This document shows, in pieces, positions 63,774-64,000 of a stretch of DNA of 64,000 bases (the first letter of the stretch is position 1; each line of letters begins with the position of its first letter). This DNA comes from Liolophura sinensis. Its lineage: Eukaryota > Mollusca > Polyplacophora > Chitonida > Chitonidae. Position numbers and translations under genes: made by a program. Below the pieces are notes generated by a model. The model ran no database searches, had not been told where the DNA came from, and worked only from the letters and a program-made list of their open reading frames with translations. The DNA lies in NCBI RefSeq assembly GCF_032854445.1, contig NC_088307.1, forward strand, positions 1,986,001 through 2,050,000. The letters run 5' to 3'.

Positions 63774-64000
63774 ACACAAAACTAATGCAACTGCCGAATG
63801 TATTTAAATATTAAATCAGCAATACTATCTAAGCTTCAGACTTCTATGAGAACAACACGATGGCATACATCTGACCATTATGAACTCAAATGAACTAACA
63901 CAACTGCAGAATGTATTTAAATATTAAATCAGCCATACTATCTAAGCTTCAGACTTCTATGAGAACAACCCGATGGCATACATCTGACCATTATGAACTC
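63774..64000 (+). repeat. Tandem duplication of about 113 bp at the right edge
   Basis: The segment ACTAATGCAACTGCCGAATG ... CATTATGAACTC recurs at once with few changes (CTAACACAACTGCAGAATG...). The second copy runs into the window edge, so more copies may follow. The stretch 63526-63773 is UBR4 intron without a recognised feature. Confidence 0.9.

Overview
The window looks like animal nuclear DNA, most probably from a lophotrochozoan (a mollusc is my best guess). The reasons are intron-split genes with GT-AG junctions, a LIM-homeodomain gene, a Toll-like receptor, tRNA-derived SINEs ending in an AAATAAATAAA-type tail, small inverted-repeat elements (MITEs) and very many minisatellites. No operons, ribosome binding sites or CRISPR arrays are present. 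Species cannot be named from the sequence alone.

Three protein-coding genes are supported. (1) The 3' two-thirds of an LMX1-type LIM-homeobox transcription factor lies on the plus strand (seven exons, 10337-15627; 286 residues and a stop). It carries LIM domain 2, the homeodomain and the conserved LMX1 C-terminal tail; LIM domain 1 was not found and is probably beyond the left edge. (2) The last 20 coding exons of UBR4 (giant E3 ubiquitin ligase p600) lie on the minus strand, 63525 down to 21695. They encode about 790 C-terminal residues, including the hemiRING catalytic module. LMX1 and UBR4 converge across a gene-free stretch of about 5-6 kb. (3) An intronless Toll-like receptor CDS of 864 aa (43892-46486, plus strand) sits inside the 13.6 kb UBR4 intron, antisense to its host.

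Layout: 1-10336 is LMX1 intron or upstream DNA with a SINE, MITEs and a 1.1 kb minisatellite. 10337-15970 is the LMX1 3' half. 15970-21035 is the convergent intergenic region. 21036-33675 is the UBR4 3' end. 33676-47258 is the large UBR4 intron with a 25-bp minisatellite, SINEs, a decayed CR1/L2-like LINE and the TLR gene. 47259-63525 holds UBR4 exons separated by introns that are largely tandem repeat. 63526-64000 is upstream intron with a tandem duplication.

The most striking feature is the UBR4 minisatellites. At four exons the repeat unit contains the edge of the neighbouring exon together with its splice site, so the introns carry from 4 to about 29 decoy donors or acceptors: 22.67-24.29, 33.30-33.55, 52.08-53.94 and 60.27-61.19 kb. 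Several other arrays start within tens of bases of a splice donor. Some arrays have a unit length divisible by three and give long spurious ORFs, sometimes on both strands; these are not treated as genes.
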